Of a stretch of DNA of 52,913 nt, positions 50,291 to 52,913 are shown in pieces. The stretch spans positions 1-52,913 of the forward strand of contig DAOOQE010000007.1 of NCBI GenBank assembly GCA_035388585.1, read 5' to 3'. Origin of the DNA: CAG-492 sp035388585. GTDB taxonomy: Bacteria > Bacillota > Clostridia > TANB77 > CAG-508. Within the stretch, counting starts at the first letter, position 1. The number at the start of each line of letters is the position of its first letter. The notes under the pieces were generated by a model that saw only the letters and a program-made list of their open reading frames with translations, searched no databases and had not been told where the DNA came from. A program made the translations under genes and the position numbers.

Positions 50291-51074
50291 GTCATATATG
50301 AATAAAATGAAAAAGAATCTTGAGGAAAAAGAAAATTCATATATCGATCAAGTAGAAGGAAGAAATGCTGTAATCGAGTTATTGGAAAGTGGCAAAGATA
50401 TTAATAAAATATTTATTTCAAATGGTGAAAAACATGGATCAATTAATAAAATAATTGCTATGGCAAAAGAAAAAAAAGTAATAATAAATGAAGTAGATAA
50501 AAATAAGATAAGACAAATGTCACAAACAGATAAGAATCAGGGAGTAATAGCTATAGTTCCACCTTTTGATTATTGCGAAATAGATGATATAATAGAATAC
50601 GCAAAAACAAAAAATGAAAAACCATTTGTTGTTATTTTAGATGGAATAGAAGACCCGCATAATTTAGGATCAATAATAAGAACAGCCGAAACAGCTGGAG
50701 TACATGGAGTAATAATACCAAAAAGAAGAGCAGCTGGAGTAAATAGTACAGTTACAAAAGTTTCAGCTGGAGCAACTCAGTACATGAAAATTGCAAGAGT
50801 TAATAATATAAATGAAGCTATTAAAGAATTGAAAGAAAATGATGTTTGGATTTGTGGAACTGATATGGACACAAAAAAATATCATTATGAACAGGATTTA
50901 ACAGGTGGAATAGGCATTGTAATTGGAAGCGAAGGGTATGGTATGAGTAGGTTGGTAAAAGAGAATTGCGATTTTTTAGTTAAAATACCTATGAATGGAA
51001 AAATTACATCATTAAATGCCTCAGTATCAGCAGGAATTGTAATATATGAAGTAGTTAAACAAAGGCAAAAATAA
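50280..51074 (+). CDS. rlmB: 23S rRNA 2'-O-methyltransferase RlmB-like
   Basis: A 264-residue SPOUT methyltransferase of the TrmH/RlmB group. The N-terminal part has VEGRNAVIELLESGKDINKI (about 22-41). The three motifs are LDGIEDPHNLGSIIRTAETA, VIGSEGYGMSRLVKENCD and GKITSLNASVSAGIVIYE. RlmB methylates G2251 of 23S rRNA (E. coli numbering). The start is uncertain: TTG 50280, ATG 50289 or ATG 50298, all before the conserved region. The gene follows a mini-ORF leader. Confidence 0.92.
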   Translation: MFNMSYMNKMKKNLEEKENSYIDQVEGRNAVIELLESGKDINKIFISNGEKHGSINKIIAMAKEKKVIINEVDKNKIRQMSQTDKNQGVIAIVPPFDYCEIDDIIEYAKTKNEKPFVVILDGIEDPHNLGSIIRTAETAGVHGVIIPKRRAAGVNSTVTKVSAGATQYMKIARVNNINEAIKELKENDVWICGTDMDTKKYHYEQDLTGGIGIVIGSEGYGMSRLVKENCDFLVKIPMNGKITSLNASVSAGIVIYEVVKQRQK

Positions 51075-51109
51075 TTTTTGTATACAAATGATTAAAAGGA
51101 GAGATTAGA

Positions 51110-52591
51110 ATGAATTTAAAAAAAGAATCCGGAAGAATAAAAACAAGTATTATAATATTACTAGTAGTTGTACTGTTAATTTTAATTGGATTAGGGGTAT
51201 TTGCATATTTATACATTAAAACAGATTTTTTAAAATCAAATGAAGATCTATTTTGGAAATATATGAGCCAAAATTCAGAGGCTGTAAATATTTTGAGAAT
51301 GGATATTGATGAACAATACAATAATACTTCGTATTCAGAAAAAACTGAAATTGATTTTTCAATGAGGGATGAGCAATTAGCGAAACTAAACCCTATGGAA
51401 ATTACAATAAATACAAAAAATGATACTGAAACTAAAAGAACTATCTCTAATATCAATGCAGTATATAATGATGAAAAATTTTTAGAATTTGAATATTTAA
51501 AAAATGATAATCAATATTCTATAAAAAATTCGGAAATTGCAAATGGTTTTATAGTATTAGAAAATAATAATTTGAAAGAATTTGCAGAAAAAATTAATCT
51601 TGGATTAGAAGAAATACCAGATGAAATAAATATCCCTAGTAAGTCTACATTTTTAAGTATAACAGAAGAAGAAAAAAAGTATCTGATTAATACTTATTAT
51701 AAAATTATAAAACAGAATATAAATAAAAATAAATATGAAAAAAGGGAAAAAATTCAAGTTACAGTGGATAATAAAAATTATACAGCAAATGAATATTCTA
51801 TAATTCTAACAAAAAAAGAATTTAAGAATTTGTTGTTATCACTTCTAGAAAATTTAAAAACTGATAGTATGACATTAAATTTAATTTCTACAAAAATGAA
51901 AAATATAGATAAAAATAGTAAATATTCTAATATAAATGATTTAAATAAAGAAATATCTTATTTAATAGAAGAAATTAAGAAAATAGAAACAACAGATGAA
52001 GAATATATTAAGTTTATGGTATACGAAAGTAATGGTAAAACAATTAAAACAAGCATAGAATTAATTAATAATAGAAAAATATCTTTTTCATATAATAAGG
52101 AAGAAAACAAACTTATACTTACTAGTGATTATAATAATGATTATAATATAGAAAAACAAAATAATGATTATGCTGCAGAAGGAAGTTATAATTATAATGG
52201 TATAGAAGAAAATTTTAATTATAATTTGCAAGAAATATATAATAATTTTAAATGGAATGAATTGGTGGTAATTAGCAAAAATGAACAACAAGAAAAATAT
52301 CTGATAGCAAATATTAAATTACAAAATGGTAAGGAAATAAATATAGAGTTAAAAAATACAAAAATAGATAATGGATATAAGTTTAATGCGAAATTTTATA
52401 TAAATGGTAATATTATTACAGTAAAAAGTGAAAGAATAATTTCTATACAAGAAGATATTCCATTAATAAAGGACAATACAAATATAATTCTTAACAAATT
52501 AGAAAAAGAAAAATTGAATATATTGTTAAACAAATTAGTTATTCAGGTAAGTAAATTAATAGAAAACAAATTAGAAATTATGGAAAAGTAA
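51110..52591 (+). CDS. Membrane-anchored protein of unknown function
   Basis: A 493-residue protein with a basic N-terminus (KKESGRIKTS) and one hydrophobic helix at about 12-37 (IIILLVVVLLILIGLGVFAYL). A long, Asn/Lys/Glu-rich, beta-like outer part follows. No lipobox Cys, catalytic motif or LPXTG is visible. Topology is probably a signal anchor with the bulk outside. Repetitive Asn/Tyr stretches (NYNYNGIEENFNYN near 360) hint at a structural or substrate-binding role. AAAGGAG precedes the ATG, 35 bp after rlmB. Similar anchored proteins are common and unnamed in Clostridia; I cannot give a family with confidence. Confidence 0.8.
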   Translation: MNLKKESGRIKTSIIILLVVVLLILIGLGVFAYLYIKTDFLKSNEDLFWKYMSQNSEAVNILRMDIDEQYNNTSYSEKTEIDFSMRDEQLAKLNPMEITINTKNDTETKRTISNINAVYNDEKFLEFEYLKNDNQYSIKNSEIANGFIVLENNNLKEFAEKINLGLEEIPDEINIPSKSTFLSITEEEKKYLINTYYKIIKQNINKNKYEKREKIQVTVDNKNYTANEYSIILTKKEFKNLLLSLLENLKTDSMTLNLISTKMKNIDKNSKYSNINDLNKEISYLIEEIKKIETTDEEYIKFMVYESNGKTIKTSIELINNRKISFSYNKEENKLILTSDYNNDYNIEKQNNDYAAEGSYNYNGIEENFNYNLQEIYNNFKWNELVVISKNEQQEKYLIANIKLQNGKEINIELKNTKIDNGYKFNAKFYINGNIITVKSERIISIQEDIPLIKDNTNIILNKLEKEKLNILLNKLVIQVSKLIENKLEIMEK

Positions 52592-52691
52592 GAAAAATTA
52601 AAACTAAAATCAACAAAAAGCTACAGAGATAAACGAAACGAGAATAAGAAGAAAAAACATAAAAAAAAATCGGAAAAAATTTAAAAAAGTG

Positions 52692-52720
52692 TTGACTTTA
52701 TAAATCATACATGTTATCAT
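52692..52720 (+). promoter_or_regulatory. Upstream promoter (P1) of a probable rRNA operon
   Basis: TTGACT (52692-52697), a 17-bp spacer and TATCAT (52715-52720), preceded by AAAAAAGTG. The same AAAAAAGTG-TTGAC start is found at P2. Confidence 0.7.
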
Positions 52721-52750
52721 TAAAAAGCGGTTGGGAACAACTGCTTTTTA
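52721..52750 (+). other. 13-bp hairpin with GGAA tetraloop
   Basis: TAAAAAGCGGTTG (52721-52733) pairs with CAACTGCTTTTTA (52738-52750), one G-U pair, GGAA (GNRA type) loop. It would be the first structure in the P1 transcript. It can be a terminator for the gene before it, an attenuator, or an RNA-stabilising 5' cap stem. Confidence 0.75.
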
Positions 52751-52796
52751 AAACAAATAGCATAAAAAATAATTTGAAAAATATTTAAAAAAAGTG

Positions 52797-52826
52797 TTGA
52801 CAGATTACAATATCTTATGCTAAAAT
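52797..52826 (+). promoter_or_regulatory. Downstream promoter (P2) and leader of a probable rRNA operon
   Basis: TTGACA (52797-52802), an 18-bp spacer and TAAAAT (52821-52826). The leader that follows has a small hairpin ATATCG-TCTT-CGATAT (52829-52844) and ACATTGAAAAGTAAACAATA, which resembles pre-16S leaders of Firmicutes. The window ends before any rRNA, so the operon itself is inferred. Confidence 0.65.
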
Positions 52827-52913
52827 AAATATCGTCTTCGATATAAAAAATCAAGACAAAAGTACATTGAAAAGTAAACAATAAACTTTGAGAAACCAAA
52901 AGCGGTACATCTA

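Overview
The window is a strongly AT-rich bacterial sequence with Shine-Dalgarno starts, sigma-A type promoters (TTGACA-17-TATAAT), T-box control, a trmD-rplS type operon and sporulation remnants (SpoVAC, SpoVAE and SPOCS-domain sequences). This fits an anaerobic member of the Clostridia, probably an uncultured gut lineage. It also has an oxygen-sensitive class III ribonucleotide reductase and no visible respiratory genes. Two runs of exactly 100 N (30609-30708, 35281-35380) show that this is a scaffolded draft, so breaks close to them may be assembly artefacts. No rRNA, tRNA, CRISPR array, intact insertion sequence or prophage was seen.

Layout. 1-4194: a phenylalanine T-box leader drives pheS-pheT. 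4329-6514: a 43-residue membrane peptide, the diadenylate cyclase cdaA and truA. 6565-14541: an accessory stretch with an orphan protein, a radical SAM/SPASM enzyme, a GNAT acetyltransferase, a small zinc-ribbon protein, a heterodimeric ABC exporter with complementary degenerate sites, and the stump of a surface protein. 14847-25057: a fatty-acid synthesis operon in the order birA (frameshifted twice), fabD, fabG, fabF, accB, fabZ, accC, fused accD-accA, a fabK/nitronate-monooxygenase-like flavoprotein, fabI, acpP. It converts acetyl-CoA to malonyl-ACP and runs the elongation cycle; no fabH or known lipid regulator is visible. 25160-27403: two unrecognised genes. 27409-30582: a Crp/Fnr regulator divergent from nrdD, with two matching palindromic operators between them. 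30709-35227: a SPOCS-domain fragment, an rRNA methyltransferase, mnmA and the infC-rpmI-rplT operon with an attenuator leader. 35381-36256: broken dipeptidase, spoVAE and spoVAC. 36428-39050: an orphan protein, tcdA and rarA. 39374-43744: ylxM-ffh-rpsP-khpA-rimM-trmD-rplS. 43752-47885 (minus strand): tsaE-tsaB-rimI and a Lon-family protease. 48262-52591: lepA, rlmB and a membrane-anchored unknown. 52692-52913: two strong promoters and a leader that look like the start of an rRNA operon just outside the window.

The most unusual signals lie between genes. First, a roughly 60-70 bp imperfect repeat recurs in one orientation upstream of six predicted promoters. Second, at least five genes (pheS, ffh, lepA, rplS and the gene ending at 27242) have their last codons and stop codon duplicated in tandem just downstream, and other spacers carry 21-38 bp tandem arrays. 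Third, infC appears to start on AUA, while accC and rlmB are preceded by a Shine-Dalgarno-led ORF of two or three codons and lack their own ribosome-binding site. I found no complete new defence or mobile system. The repeat and duplication behaviour of the spacers is the best candidate for something undescribed.
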